Source of the DNA: VXLM01 sp034421575
GTDB taxonomy: Bacteria; Chloroflexota; Dehalococcoidia; Lucifugimonadales; VXLM01
NCBI GenBank assembly: GCA_034421575.1
Contig: DAOUKG010000057.1
Coordinates: 62,001-126,000, forward strand
Reading direction: 5' to 3'
DNA length: 64,000 nt
Positions 31,845 to 40,002 of this stretch are shown here, one piece after another; within the stretch, counting starts at the first letter, position 1, and every line of letters begins with the position of its first letter. Both the position numbers and the translations under genes were made by a program. Below the pieces are notes generated by a model. The model was not told where the DNA came from. It made no database searches and was given only the letters and a program-made list of their open reading frames with translations.

Positions 31845-33210
31845 GGCAGCAGTGATTCTCGCCGCCGGCAAGGGCGTCCGCATGAGGTCGGGGCTCTCCA
31901 AGGTCCTTCACAAGATTTGTGGGAAGGAACTGGCGCGTCACGTCGTGGACTCCGCGAAGGCGACCGGGTATGACCGCATCGTCGTCATCGTCTCCCCTTC
32001 CAATGACGCCCCCGTACGGGACCTGCTGGGCGACTCCGTCGAGTACGCCGTGCAGGCGGAGATGCTGGGCACCGGTCACGCCGTGCAGCAGGCGAAGGAG
32101 CTGCTCCGGGATGTCGAGACGGTGGCGGTGCTGAACGGCGATGTCCCGCTCGTTCGTCCTGAAACGCTCCGGAGTCTGCTTGAGCGTCACGAATCGCGGG
32201 ACGCCTGCGCCACGCTGCTGACGGCCCACAGCGATACTTCCGGGCTCGGGAGGGTCGTCCGGGACTCGTCGGGCGCGATAACGGAGATCATCGAAGACCG
32301 CGATGCCGACGAGCAGGTGAAGGCAATCGGCGAGGTCAACGTCGGGTCGTACTGCTTCAACGGGCCGTGGCTTTGGGAAGCCCTGGGCGCCGTGGAGCCG
32401 TCGGACAGCGGCGAATACTATCTGCCTGCCGTCATCGGCATGGCCGTGGAGCAGGGAATGCCCCCTGAGTCCATCGAGGTCGACGACCCTGCGGAGGCGC
32501 TCGGCATCAATGACCGGGTGCAGCTTTCGGAAGCCGAGACACATCTTCGGGAGAGGATACGGCTCCACTGGATGAGGAATGGCGTGACCATGCCCGATTC
32601 CGGGACGGTGTACATTGACGCGGACGTTTCGCTCGGAGAGGACACGACCGTCCTGCCGAATACGCACATCACGGGGGCGACGAGCGTCGCCGACCGGTGC
32701 GTGCTCGGCCCGAACACGATCATCGACGACGCTCAGATCGGGAGCGAGTGCAGGGTAATGTCGTCAGTCGTCGAAGGTTCGGAGTTGGAGGCGCGCGTCA
32801 GTGTCGGGCCGTACACGCACGTCCGGCCGGGGTCCCGCATCGCGGAGGGAGCCGTTCTCGGCAACTTCGCAGAGGTGAACCGGAGCACAGTGGGCCGGAA
32901 CTCGAAGTCTGCCCACTTCAGCTACCTGGGCGACGCAGAGGTGGGCGAAGACGTGAACATCGGGGCGGGCACCGTGACGGTGAACTACGACGGCGAGAGC
33001 AAGCAGCCCACCCGCATCGGCGACGGCGCATTCATCGGATGCGATACCATGTTGGTAGCCCCCGTTGAGATAGGGGACGGCGCACAGACCGCTGCGGGAG
33101 CGGTCGTGACGAAGGACGTGCCGCCGGATGCCATGGCGGTCGGCGTGCCCGCGAGAATCACGGACAAGAAGAAGAAACGCAGCAGCGACGGAGGAGAAGA
33201 CTCTTCATAG
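31834..33210 (+). CDS. glmU: Bifunctional N-acetylglucosamine-1-phosphate uridyltransferase/acetyltransferase GlmU
   Basis: This 458-residue protein has the pyrophosphorylase domain (about 1-230) with AAVILAAGKGVRMRSGLSKV, LHKICGK and AVLNGDVPLVRPETL. The acetyltransferase domain (about 250-440) has left-handed helix repeats (VGPYTHVRPGSRIAEGAVLG, NFAEVNRSTVGRNSKSAHFS, YLGDAEVGEDVNIGAGTVTV). It makes UDP-GlcNAc for peptidoglycan and other glycans. The ATG at 31834 has AAGG upstream. Catalytic His/Asn/Lys positions in the second domain appear kept. The CBS-domain protein follows after 18 bases. Confidence 0.97.
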   Translation: MSTKAAVILAAGKGVRMRSGLSKVLHKICGKELARHVVDSAKATGYDRIVVIVSPSNDAPVRDLLGDSVEYAVQAEMLGTGHAVQQAKELLRDVETVAVLNGDVPLVRPETLRSLLERHESRDACATLLTAHSDTSGLGRVVRDSSGAITEIIEDRDADEQVKAIGEVNVGSYCFNGPWLWEALGAVEPSDSGEYYLPAVIGMAVEQGMPPESIEVDDPAEALGINDRVQLSEAETHLRERIRLHWMRNGVTMPDSGTVYIDADVSLGEDTTVLPNTHITGATSVADRCVLGPNTIIDDAQIGSECRVMSSVVEGSELEARVSVGPYTHVRPGSRIAEGAVLGNFAEVNRSTVGRNSKSAHFSYLGDAEVGEDVNIGAGTVTVNYDGESKQPTRIGDGAFIGCDTMLVAPVEIGDGAQTAAGAVVTKDVPPDAMAVGVPARITDKKKKRSSDGGEDSS

Positions 33211-33228
33211 GACGAAGAGTCGAGAACA

Positions 33229-34398
33229 GTGGACCCTGACAGTAGCAGCTTAATACCGCTCGTCTTCGTGGCTCTCTCTCTGGCCGTATACGCTCTCGCG
33301 GTTCGCGCCGAGGTCGGCCTTGCCGCCGTTGAACGCCTCGAACGTCTCCAACAGGCCGTTGCGCCCCGCTCGCCTCGCTCCCCGATGCTTCGATTGCTCG
33401 ATCAACTCCCCATGGAGGCGGGGCTTGTTCTGTCCATCGTCAAGCATGTCGCAGTCGCGGCCGCCGTCGTATCGAGCGCGTCGTTCGCCATCCTCACGTG
33501 GAACGAGAACTGGTTTGCGGTAACGGTCATGGCCCTCTTGGGTCTCGTGCTTGTCGGCATCCTGCAGGTTGTCCTGAGTCGCGCGAGCGTCGATGCAAAC
33601 GGCAATGGCGCAGCAGGGGCGACCTCGCCCGGCGAGGTTCTCGCGTCCGACCTGAACATGGCGGTCGACAACGATGGCGAGCCTCTGGAAGAGTTCGAGA
33701 TGCGGATGATTCGCGGCGTCGTGGAGTTGGACACGACCATCGCGCGCGAAATCATGGTGCCGCGAGTGGACGTTGAGGCAGTCGAGATAGGCACTCCGAT
33801 CTCAGATATCGTCGACCGCATGATCGAGTCTGGACACAGCCGTTTGCCGGTCTACCGAGAGGCCCTCGACCATATTGAGGGGCTGGTCTACGCGAGAGAC
33901 CTGCTGAAGATACTCAATGATCCGGCGGACGATTCCACCATGCTGACGGACGAGATGCTCAGGGAGCCGATCTTCATCCCGGAGACCAAGACCCTCGAAG
34001 AACTGCTCACCGAGTTCCAGGAGACGCGAGTCCATATCGCCATCGTCATCGACGAGTACGGCGGCGCAGAGGGCATCGTCACCATCGAGGACCTGCTGGA
34101 GGAGATCGTAGGGGAGATCCAGGACGAGTTCGACTCCGGCGAGCCGGAGATCGAGCAGGTCGCTGAGAACGAGTACATCATGGACGCCCGCGCGAGCCTG
34201 GACGATCTCCGCGACCGCCTCGACGTGGTAGTCGAGGCCGACGGCTTCGATACGCTGGGGGGACTGGTGTACCACCGCCTCGGCAAGATACCCACCATCG
34301 GCGAGACAGTGACCTACGACAGCCTCACCATCGAGGTGGTATCAACGGTCGGGCGACGGCTGAAGACGCTGAAGGTGACGGCTGGGAAGTCGGAATGA
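33229..34398 (+). CDS. CNNM/CorC-family membrane protein with CBS domains
   Basis: This 389-residue protein has N-terminal membrane segments (LIPLVFVALSLAVYALAVRA, VKHVAVAAAVVSSASFAILT, FAVTVMALLGLVLVGILQVV). A CBS pair follows (EIMVPRVDVEAVEIGTPISD, GHSRLPVYREALDHIEGLVY, HIAIVIDEYGGAEGIVTIED), then a C-terminal CorC_HlyC domain (MDARASLDDLRDRLDVVVEA, GLVYHRLGKIPTIGETVTYD). Such proteins are linked to Mg/Co efflux and divalent cation control. The transmembrane part is shorter than the classical DUF21 domain. GTG at 33229 is the start. Confidence 0.88.
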   Translation: MDPDSSSLIPLVFVALSLAVYALAVRAEVGLAAVERLERLQQAVAPRSPRSPMLRLLDQLPMEAGLVLSIVKHVAVAAAVVSSASFAILTWNENWFAVTVMALLGLVLVGILQVVLSRASVDANGNGAAGATSPGEVLASDLNMAVDNDGEPLEEFEMRMIRGVVELDTTIAREIMVPRVDVEAVEIGTPISDIVDRMIESGHSRLPVYREALDHIEGLVYARDLLKILNDPADDSTMLTDEMLREPIFIPETKTLEELLTEFQETRVHIAIVIDEYGGAEGIVTIEDLLEEIVGEIQDEFDSGEPEIEQVAENEYIMDARASLDDLRDRLDVVVEADGFDTLGGLVYHRLGKIPTIGETVTYDSLTIEVVSTVGRRLKTLKVTAGKSE

Positions 34399-34440
34399 GG
34401 ACAATGCCCTGCGATTCCTCAGCAGTTGTTTGAAGGAACC

Positions 34441-34639
34441 CCGTTCACCCTGAGCCTGTCGAAGGGTGACGCAGCCGTTCATGGTTCGACAAGCTCACCA
34501 CGAACGGGTTTAATTGTCCCCGCAGACGTTCCTGCTTCAAGGATCATTGAGTAACATGCCGAACCGGGCGAAGTTGGAACTAGGACTCCGCAAACGAGGT
34601 CCCGCCCCTCTGGATACCGGCCTTCGCCGGTATGACGGT
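34441..34639. repeat. Dispersed repeats between convergent genes
   Basis: CCGTTCACCCTGAGCCTGTC plus GAAGGGTGA (34441-34469), ATGGTTCGACAAGCTCACCA plus CGAACGG (34479-34506), and the hairpin ATACCGGCCTTCGCCGGTAT (34613-34632). Confidence 0.65.
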
Positions 34640-34652
34640 TAGTTGACGGTCC

Positions 34653-35696
34653 TTACACCACCACCCCCACCGACTCGCCCGCCTCAACTATCAGTTGCCA
34701 CACCTTGTCTGGGACCGGTATACCCTCGGCGGAGCGTTGCGCTTGCGCTCGTGACTCCGGGTCGCCGGGGGCCATGACCTCCTTGAATCCAGGCGCGGGA
34801 GGGACGCTTCGGGCTTCACGGACCAGCTCGTCGGCGCGTCGCCTGAAATCGGCGTCCTGGCGGAAGACGTCGGCACGGATGGCGATGATCGAAACACCCT
34901 GCCGCACCATCGACGGGGTGCCCATCCCGTCGTCCTCCACGGCGTCGGAGCCGACGAGGACCTGGCCCAGGAACTCCACGGCCATCATCAGAGCGAATCC
35001 CTTGTGTCCCCCGAACGGAAGGAGGTAGCCTCCCTCCTGCACGGCGGTGGGATTGGTCGTGGGGTAGCCGTCCTTGTCGATGACGGTGCCCTGGGGGAGC
35101 TCCTCGTTCCGCATCTTGTAGAGGTTCATCTTGGAGTTGGCCATCGCCGTCGTTGCGTAGTCGAAGACCATCCCCGGCTCTTCGCCTCCGGGGAAGCCGA
35201 TAGCTATCGGGTTCGAGCTGAGCATCCCCTTGCTCCCACCGTAGGGGGCCGCCACCTTGTTACCCAGCATATATCCCGCGCCGCAGACGATGGAGACCAC
35301 CCCCCCGGCGGCCGCTATCTCGGCGTACTCGCCGAGCCGCCCGATGTGCTCCGACCGGAGCAGTCCCACGACGGCAATATCGTTCTCCTTGGCCTTCCGG
35401 ACGGCGATGTCGGTTGCGAACTTCGCCGCGACGTGGCCGAACGTCCGGTTGCCGTCCACGAGCGCCGTATTGGCCGTCTCGCGCACGACGGACGGGCTGG
35501 CCGTGGGATCGAGTTTGCCGTCGAGAATGGCCTGGACGTACCCATTGAGATGGAACACGCCGTGAGTATCAACGCCGCGCATGTTGGCCGACACCAGCGC
35601 GTCGGCCATTCGCGTGGCGTTTGCCGTGCTCGCCCCCGCCGCATCGAGAACTCGCCGGACAACGTCGTGAAGATCGCGTTCCGATATGGTTGGCAT
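34653..35696 (-). CDS. Malate/L-lactate dehydrogenase-family (Ldh_2) oxidoreductase
   Basis: This 347-residue protein has the family markers MRGVDTHGVFHLNGYVQAI with catalytic His, FGHVAAKFATDIAVRKAKEN, GRLGEYAEIAAAGGVVSI, SNPIAIGFPGGEEPGMVFD, QEGGYLLPFGGHKGFALMM and VEFLGQVLVGSD. It uses NAD(P)H on 2-hydroxyacids or cyclic imines (ureidoglycolate, sulfolactate, delta1-piperideine-2-carboxylate). The exact substrate is open. ATG at 35696 is chosen (MPTISERDLHDVV). Confidence 0.9.
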   Translation of the reverse strand: MPTISERDLHDVVRRVLDAAGASTANATRMADALVSANMRGVDTHGVFHLNGYVQAILDGKLDPTASPSVVRETANTALVDGNRTFGHVAAKFATDIAVRKAKENDIAVVGLLRSEHIGRLGEYAEIAAAGGVVSIVCGAGYMLGNKVAAPYGGSKGMLSSNPIAIGFPGGEEPGMVFDYATTAMANSKMNLYKMRNEELPQGTVIDKDGYPTTNPTAVQEGGYLLPFGGHKGFALMMAVEFLGQVLVGSDAVEDDGMGTPSMVRQGVSIIAIRADVFRQDADFRRRADELVREARSVPPAPGFKEVMAPGDPESRAQAQRSAEGIPVPDKVWQLIVEAGESVGVVV

Positions 35697-35805
35697 GTTG
35701 ACCTCCTGGGCGGTGAATCGGTGCTACTTTCGCGGAAATGGTACGGAAGGAGAGCGCAAATCTAATTCATGGCGGTGTTGCCGTATTGTCGCATGGCTGT
35801 ACTCT

Positions 35806-35859
35806 CTGGATTCCGGCCCCGTATCGGAGTACGGGGCAAGCTCTACGCCGGAATGACGG
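35806..35859. repeat. Compound palindromic repeat at the 3' end of the GIY-YIG gene
   Basis: ATTCCGGCCCCGTATCGGAG, then TACGGGGCAAGCTCTACGCC, then GGAATGACGG. The GIY-YIG stop codon comes from this element (TAG in GGCGTAG on the other strand). Confidence 0.75.
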
Positions 35860-36178
35860 GTGACGCGTGTGGTATGAGGCCAGAATCCACATCAAGCAGG
35901 TCATCGTACAAGTCCCGCCAGCGTGGGTTAGCTTTTTCAATCTCCTTGAGTTTCCATGCACGATTCCATTCTTTGATCGCCTTCTCTCGCATTATGGCAC
36001 TTTCCATCGTTTCATGACTCTCGTACCAGACCAGGGTATGAACGCCATAGCGTTTTGTGAATCCATCCACAAAGTCATTCTTGTGTTGCCAGACTCGCTG
36101 GAGGAGGGTTGACGTTACCCCAATGTAAAGTGTGCCGTTGCGCCTGCTGGCCAGTATGTATACGCAAGGTTGTTTCAT
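35843..36178 (-). CDS. GIY-YIG nuclease-family protein
   Basis: This 111-residue single-domain GIY-YIG (URI) protein has CVYILASRRNGTLYIGVTST, LLQRVWQHKNDFVDGFTKRY and LVWYESHETMESAIMREKAI, with KEWNRAWKLKEIEKANPRW. It carries the catalytic Tyr pair, Arg, His and Glu. The last ten residues (IPHASPVIPA) and the stop are encoded by a palindromic repeat, and another copy lies just past the start, so the gene sits between repeats. ATG at 36178 is used. A role in DNA cleavage is expected from the family; the target is unknown. Confidence 0.88.
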   Translation of the reverse strand: MKQPCVYILASRRNGTLYIGVTSTLLQRVWQHKNDFVDGFTKRYGVHTLVWYESHETMESAIMREKAIKEWNRAWKLKEIEKANPRWRDLYDDLLDVDSGLIPHASPVIPA

Positions 36179-36189
36179 CGCTCACCATT

Positions 36190-36357
36190 CTGGATTCCGG
36201 CCTACGCCGGAATGACGAAGAGGAAATACCGCTGTGCTTCACAGATGCTATCCGGTCATTCGGAGTCGATGACACTTACCGCAAACTTGATCTACTACAC
36301 AGCTTCCTCATGGCAACGAACACACACCCGTCATTCCGGCGAAGGCCGGAATCCAGA
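36190..36357. repeat. Inverted pair of ATTCCGGC palindromes
   Basis: CTGGATTCCGGCCTACGCCG plus GAATGACG (36190-36218) and CGTCATTCCGGCGAAGGCCG plus GAATCCAG (36329-36356) face each other around 110 bp that hold no gene, in the 370-bp gap 36179-36548. Confidence 0.7.
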
Positions 36358-36418
36358 GACGGCACACAACGTAGCTAGCCCCCGTCATCGGGTTGGCATC
36401 TCAGTCCGCCGTTAGTGC

Positions 36419-36551
36419 TTATACCAAGTGAGTGTGATGAGACTGTATTTGCGACTGACCAGATTTTCTGGATTCCGGCCTTCGCCGGAATGACGGGTGG
36501 CTTGGTTGTGTCACGGTCAATTCACGGTGTATTCAAACCGAATTGGTGCTA
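36419..36551. mobile_element. MITE-like element, family A, at the hppA 3' end
   Basis: The left end TTATACCAAGTGAGTG is partly diverged. The right end TGTATTCAAACCGAATTGG is conserved, and the core is ATTCCGGCCTTCGCCGGAAT. It is 133 bp, the same length as the copy at 46498, in opposite orientation. The right edge touches the TAG stop codon of hppA. Confidence 0.8.
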
Positions 36552-38636
36552 CAAGAACAGTGGCGCGAAGACGAGGGCGACGATGGACATGAGCTTGATG
36601 AGGATGTTCAGCGCGGGGCCGGACGTGTCCTTGAAGGGGTCGCCTACGGTGTCGCCGACTACGACGGCCTCGTGTTGCTTAGTGCCCTTGCCGCCGTGTG
36701 CGCCCGCCTCGACGTACTTCTTGGCGTTGTCCCATGCGCCGCCCGCGTTGGCCATCATGATGGCCAGCAGGAATCCGGTCGCAATCGCGCCTATGAGGAG
36801 TCCGCCCAGCGCTTCCGCGCCGAGAATCGCGCCGACTGCGACGGGTGCGATGATGGCGATGAGTCCGGGCAGGACCATCTCGCGCATTGCGCCGCGTGTG
36901 CTGATGTCGACGGCCCGTGCGTAGTCGGCCTCGGCCTCTCCCTCCATGAGTCCAGAGATCTCGCGGAACTGGCGGCGCACCTCCTGCACCATCGCGCCCG
37001 CGGCCCGTCCGACCGCCTGCATCGTCAGAGCGGCGAAGAGGAACGGCATGAGGCTTCCGAGCAGGACGCCCATGAGCACCTTCACGTCCGTGAGGTTGAA
37101 CACGCTCACATCGGTGACCTCCGAGTAGGCGGCCATGAGGGCGAGGGCGGTCAGCACGGCAGAACCGATGGCGAAGCCCTTGCCCGTGGCCGCCGTCGTG
37201 TTGCCGAGCGAGTCCAGCGCGTCTGTGCGCTCGCGGACCTCAGGATCGAGTCCGGCCTGCTCCGCGATGCCGCCCGCGTTGTCGGCGACGGGGCCGTAGG
37301 CGTCGGTGGCGAGGGTGATTCCGAGCGTGGAGAGCATTCCCACGGCGGCCAGCGCCACGCCGTAGGTGCCCGCGAGGTCGTTGGTCAGCCACATGGCAAT
37401 GACCACCACGATGCCCGGCACGAGCGTGCTCAGCATCCCCAAGCCGAGACCCCCGATGATGACCGTCGCCGGGCCGGTCTCCGACTGCGCGGCCAGTGAC
37501 TTCGTGAACCGGTACTCGTAGGATGTCGCGACCTCCGAGGCGGTTCCGATGACCTGCCCGGCGACGAGGCCGATGAGTATCACCCAGAACAGCTGGAAGG
37601 GAAGATCAAGCAGGGGGATGAGTATGCCTGCCGCGATGAGCACCAGCACGCCGGAGGAGAATATGCCCGTCCGAAGCGACCAGAGGAGGCGGCCCATGTG
37701 AGCGCCCTCCGGGGCCCGTACGAGGAACGTTCCGAGGATTGACGCGATGATGCCCACGGAGGCCACAAGTATGGGCAGCATGAACAGCTCGTGGTCGAAA
37801 TTCTTGGCGGTTTCGGCAAGGTCCGCGTTCAGGGTAATCAGGCCCTTGTCGGCGAGCAGCGCGCCGCCCGTTGCCGCCAGCGCGAGGGTCGCGATGATCG
37901 AGCCGACGTACGACTCAAAGAGATCGGCACCCATGCCTGCCACGTCGCCCACGTTGTCGCCCACGTTATCCGCTATGGTGGCGGGGTTGCGGGGGTCGTC
38001 CTCGGGAATGCCCGCCTCGACCTTGCCGACGAGGTCAGCGCCCACGTCCGCCGCCTTGGTGTAGATGCCGCCGCCCACTCTGGCGAACAGGGCAATCGAC
38101 GACGCGCCCATGCCGAATCCGGCGACGATTTGGATGTCTTTGAATATCCAGTACAGGATTGCTACGCCGAGCAGTCCGATGCCCACGACCGTCAGGCCCA
38201 TGACCGCGCCGCTGTTGAAGGCCAGGCGAAGGGCGGGGTTGAGTCCGGTCTGTGCCTTGACGGTCGTGCGGGTGTTGGCGCGCACCGCTATGCTCATGCC
38301 GATGTACCCGGCGAGCGCGGAGCCGACGGCCCCGATGAGGTAGGCGATGGCCGTGGAAGGGAGGCCGTCGGAGCTTTCACCGACCTTGCCCAGGATGTCG
38401 TAGTCGATGAATAGGGCAAGAATGATGACGACGACGATGACGAAGACGGCGAGAACGCCGTACTCGCGCTTGAGGAATGCGGCAGCGCCCTTCCGGATGG
38501 CGTCGCCGATGAACCGCACCCGCTCGTTACCCTCGTCCTCCCGCAAAATGCTCAAGGTGAGGTAGACAGCGAAGAGCAGTCCGACGACGGCCGCGCCGAT
38601 TGCGAAGAAGATGATTTCCTGCATCTTGTCCCCCAT
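36549..38636 (-). CDS. hppA: Membrane-bound proton/sodium-translocating pyrophosphatase
   Basis: This 695-residue protein of about 16 membrane segments has the PPase signature DVGADLVGKVEAGIPEDDPR followed by NPATIADNVGDNVGDVAGMG. It also has FVGSI-like ESYVGSIIATLAL and late acidic motifs DAYGPVADNAGGIAEQAGL and VVGDTVGDPFKDTSGPALN. GNTTAATGKG has Ala where K+-independent enzymes have Lys, pointing to the K+-dependent subgroup; whether H+ or Na+ is pumped is not resolved. GGGGAGG lies seven bases before the ATG. It would convert pyrophosphate energy into a membrane gradient. Confidence 0.97.
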   Translation of the reverse strand: MGDKMQEIIFFAIGAAVVGLLFAVYLTLSILREDEGNERVRFIGDAIRKGAAAFLKREYGVLAVFVIVVVIILALFIDYDILGKVGESSDGLPSTAIAYLIGAVGSALAGYIGMSIAVRANTRTTVKAQTGLNPALRLAFNSGAVMGLTVVGIGLLGVAILYWIFKDIQIVAGFGMGASSIALFARVGGGIYTKAADVGADLVGKVEAGIPEDDPRNPATIADNVGDNVGDVAGMGADLFESYVGSIIATLALAATGGALLADKGLITLNADLAETAKNFDHELFMLPILVASVGIIASILGTFLVRAPEGAHMGRLLWSLRTGIFSSGVLVLIAAGILIPLLDLPFQLFWVILIGLVAGQVIGTASEVATSYEYRFTKSLAAQSETGPATVIIGGLGLGMLSTLVPGIVVVIAMWLTNDLAGTYGVALAAVGMLSTLGITLATDAYGPVADNAGGIAEQAGLDPEVRERTDALDSLGNTTAATGKGFAIGSAVLTALALMAAYSEVTDVSVFNLTDVKVLMGVLLGSLMPFLFAALTMQAVGRAAGAMVQEVRRQFREISGLMEGEAEADYARAVDISTRGAMREMVLPGLIAIIAPVAVGAILGAEALGGLLIGAIATGFLLAIMMANAGGAWDNAKKYVEAGAHGGKGTKQHEAVVVGDTVGDPFKDTSGPALNILIKLMSIVALVFAPLFL

Positions 38637-38810
38637 GAAAAAGCCTCCCCATTGGCGGGAAGACTTCGTGTGCTTTGCCTACGTTTGGAAGCGCCGTAAA
38701 AGTACCATAGCCGTGAACGGCATTCAAGGACAGGAGGTTCATAGCGGGGCATTCCCAAAGTTGCAAGTGAACTGCCCCTTCCGTTCACCCACTTATCAAG
38801 TACGGGGCAA

Positions 38811-38867
38811 GCCCTGAGCTTGTCGGAGGGTCGTCCGTTCATACTTCGACAGGCTCAGCACGAACGG
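38811..38867. repeat. GAGCTTGTCGGAGG / TTCGACAGGCTCAG inverted repeat pair
   Basis: CCTGAGCTTGTCGGAGGGTC and ACTTCGACAGGCTCAGCACG with outward CGTCCGTTC/GAACGGAC are two opposing copies of the dispersed repeat. Confidence 0.65.
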
Positions 38868-38895
38868 ACTTTGGAAAGGCCTGGGGCTGGTGCGC

Positions 38896-39621
38896 CTATC
38901 TCACGGGGCGGGAGTACCATCCGCTCCAGAACGCGTTTCGTCGGCGGAACAGGGCGATGAAAAGCGGGTTGGTCCAGACTAGGGTCTTCCACAGCGGCCA
39001 CTTGTCGAAGCGGCGGCTGGAGGCCCTTACCTGTGGGTCGCGAATGAAACGGGCCGTGCGACCTGTCCGCTTGGCATATTTCTTGAGCGCCCAGAAGAAG
39101 TCGGCGTCCTCACCGATCCACGCCTTTTCGTCGTAGCCTCCCACCTCGTCGAATACGGACTTGCGGCAGAACTGCGTCGCGCCCTGCGCCATCCCCGTCA
39201 GGCGCGAGAGGATGTGCCAGGCACGCAGGTAGAGCCGCATGGAGCGGCGCTTGGGGCGGTATTCGACGTCCACCGCGCCACCGACACAGGCCGGGTTGCT
39301 CATGGTCGTGTGGACTTCCTCTAAGAGCGTGGGGAGCAGTATCACGTCCGCGTCGACGAAGACGAGCACGTCGCCCTCGGCATGGCCTGCTCCGGCGTTT
39401 CGTGCTCGTGCAATGCCCTGAACCGGTTCGTGGACGACAGTCGCGCCTCTGCTTTGGGCGACGGCGGCGGTGTCGTCCTCGCTGTTGTTGTCGACGACGA
39501 CTATGTTGACCTCGGAGTCCGAGTGGGTGCTCAGATGGGACGCGGAGGCTTGGATGGAGTCCAGCGTCGACGGGAGGTAGGCCTCTTCGTTGAAGGCGGG
39601 GATGATGATGGTGAGCTTCAA
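38896..39621 (-). CDS. Family 2 glycosyltransferase
   Basis: This 241-residue GT-A fold protein has KLTIIIPAFNEEAYLPSTLD, VNIVVVDNNSEDDTAAVAQS, DVLVFVDADVILLP with the metal-binding DAD, and WIGEDADFFWALKKYAKRTG with the catalytic ED. No membrane anchor is present. The start is set at TTG 39621 because no ATG or GTG lies in frame near the domain start; no clear ribosome-binding site is seen, so this start is uncertain. The sugar donor and acceptor are unknown. Confidence 0.85.
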   Translation of the reverse strand: MKLTIIIPAFNEEAYLPSTLDSIQASASHLSTHSDSEVNIVVVDNNSEDDTAAVAQSRGATVVHEPVQGIARARNAGAGHAEGDVLVFVDADVILLPTLLEEVHTTMSNPACVGGAVDVEYRPKRRSMRLYLRAWHILSRLTGMAQGATQFCRKSVFDEVGGYDEKAWIGEDADFFWALKKYAKRTGRTARFIRDPQVRASSRRFDKWPLWKTLVWTNPLFIALFRRRNAFWSGWYSRPVR

Positions 39622-39649
39622 GGATGATGAAAGGACTACAGCTAGACGG

Positions 39650-39976
39650 TTACTCGGACCGGTTACCTGCGGCTGGTGCCATCTCTCTCGGTCGCACTCG
39701 TTCCGCAATGTCCTTGCCGGACTCGATCTCCGCGGTACGCAGTTCGAAGGTCTGCTGCAGGTTCAGCCAGAGTTGCGGCGTGGTACCCAGGTAACGAGAC
39801 AGACGCAGGGCCGTATCGGTGGTTATCCCGCGCTGTCCCTTCAATATCGCGGTAATCCGGTTGGTGGGAACGCCTAGTGCGACAGCCAGCGCATTGGCCG
39901 ACATTTCAAGCTCCTGAAGCTCCTCGCCCAGAATCTCACCGGGATGTACCGGTCGCATACCGTTGCTGATGCTCAT
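39650..39976 (-). CDS. higA: HigA-family XRE antitoxin, apparently without HigB
   Basis: This 108-residue protein reads NGMRPVHPGEILGEELQELE, MSANALAVALGVPTNRITAI, LKGQRGITTDTALRLSRYLG and TTPQLWLNLQQTFELRTAEI. It is the HigA type with the HPGEIL start and HTH. The gene upstream (27 bases away) is a translin-like protein and the one downstream a glycosyltransferase, so no HigB toxin gene adjoins. The C-terminal PREMAPAAGNRSE is a low-complexity tail. Confidence 0.85.
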   Translation of the reverse strand: MSISNGMRPVHPGEILGEELQELEMSANALAVALGVPTNRITAILKGQRGITTDTALRLSRYLGTTPQLWLNLQQTFELRTAEIESGKDIAERVRPREMAPAAGNRSE

Positions 39977-40002
39977 TTGAGGTTTCCTAAATGGACTGGC
40001 TT

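Noticed and set aside
34609..34640. Solo ATACCGGC hairpins as Rho-independent terminators
   Set aside because: Strong stems but no U-tract on either side, and copies occur upstream of genes, inside elements and in coding DNA. They may end transcripts secondarily but are better called repeats.
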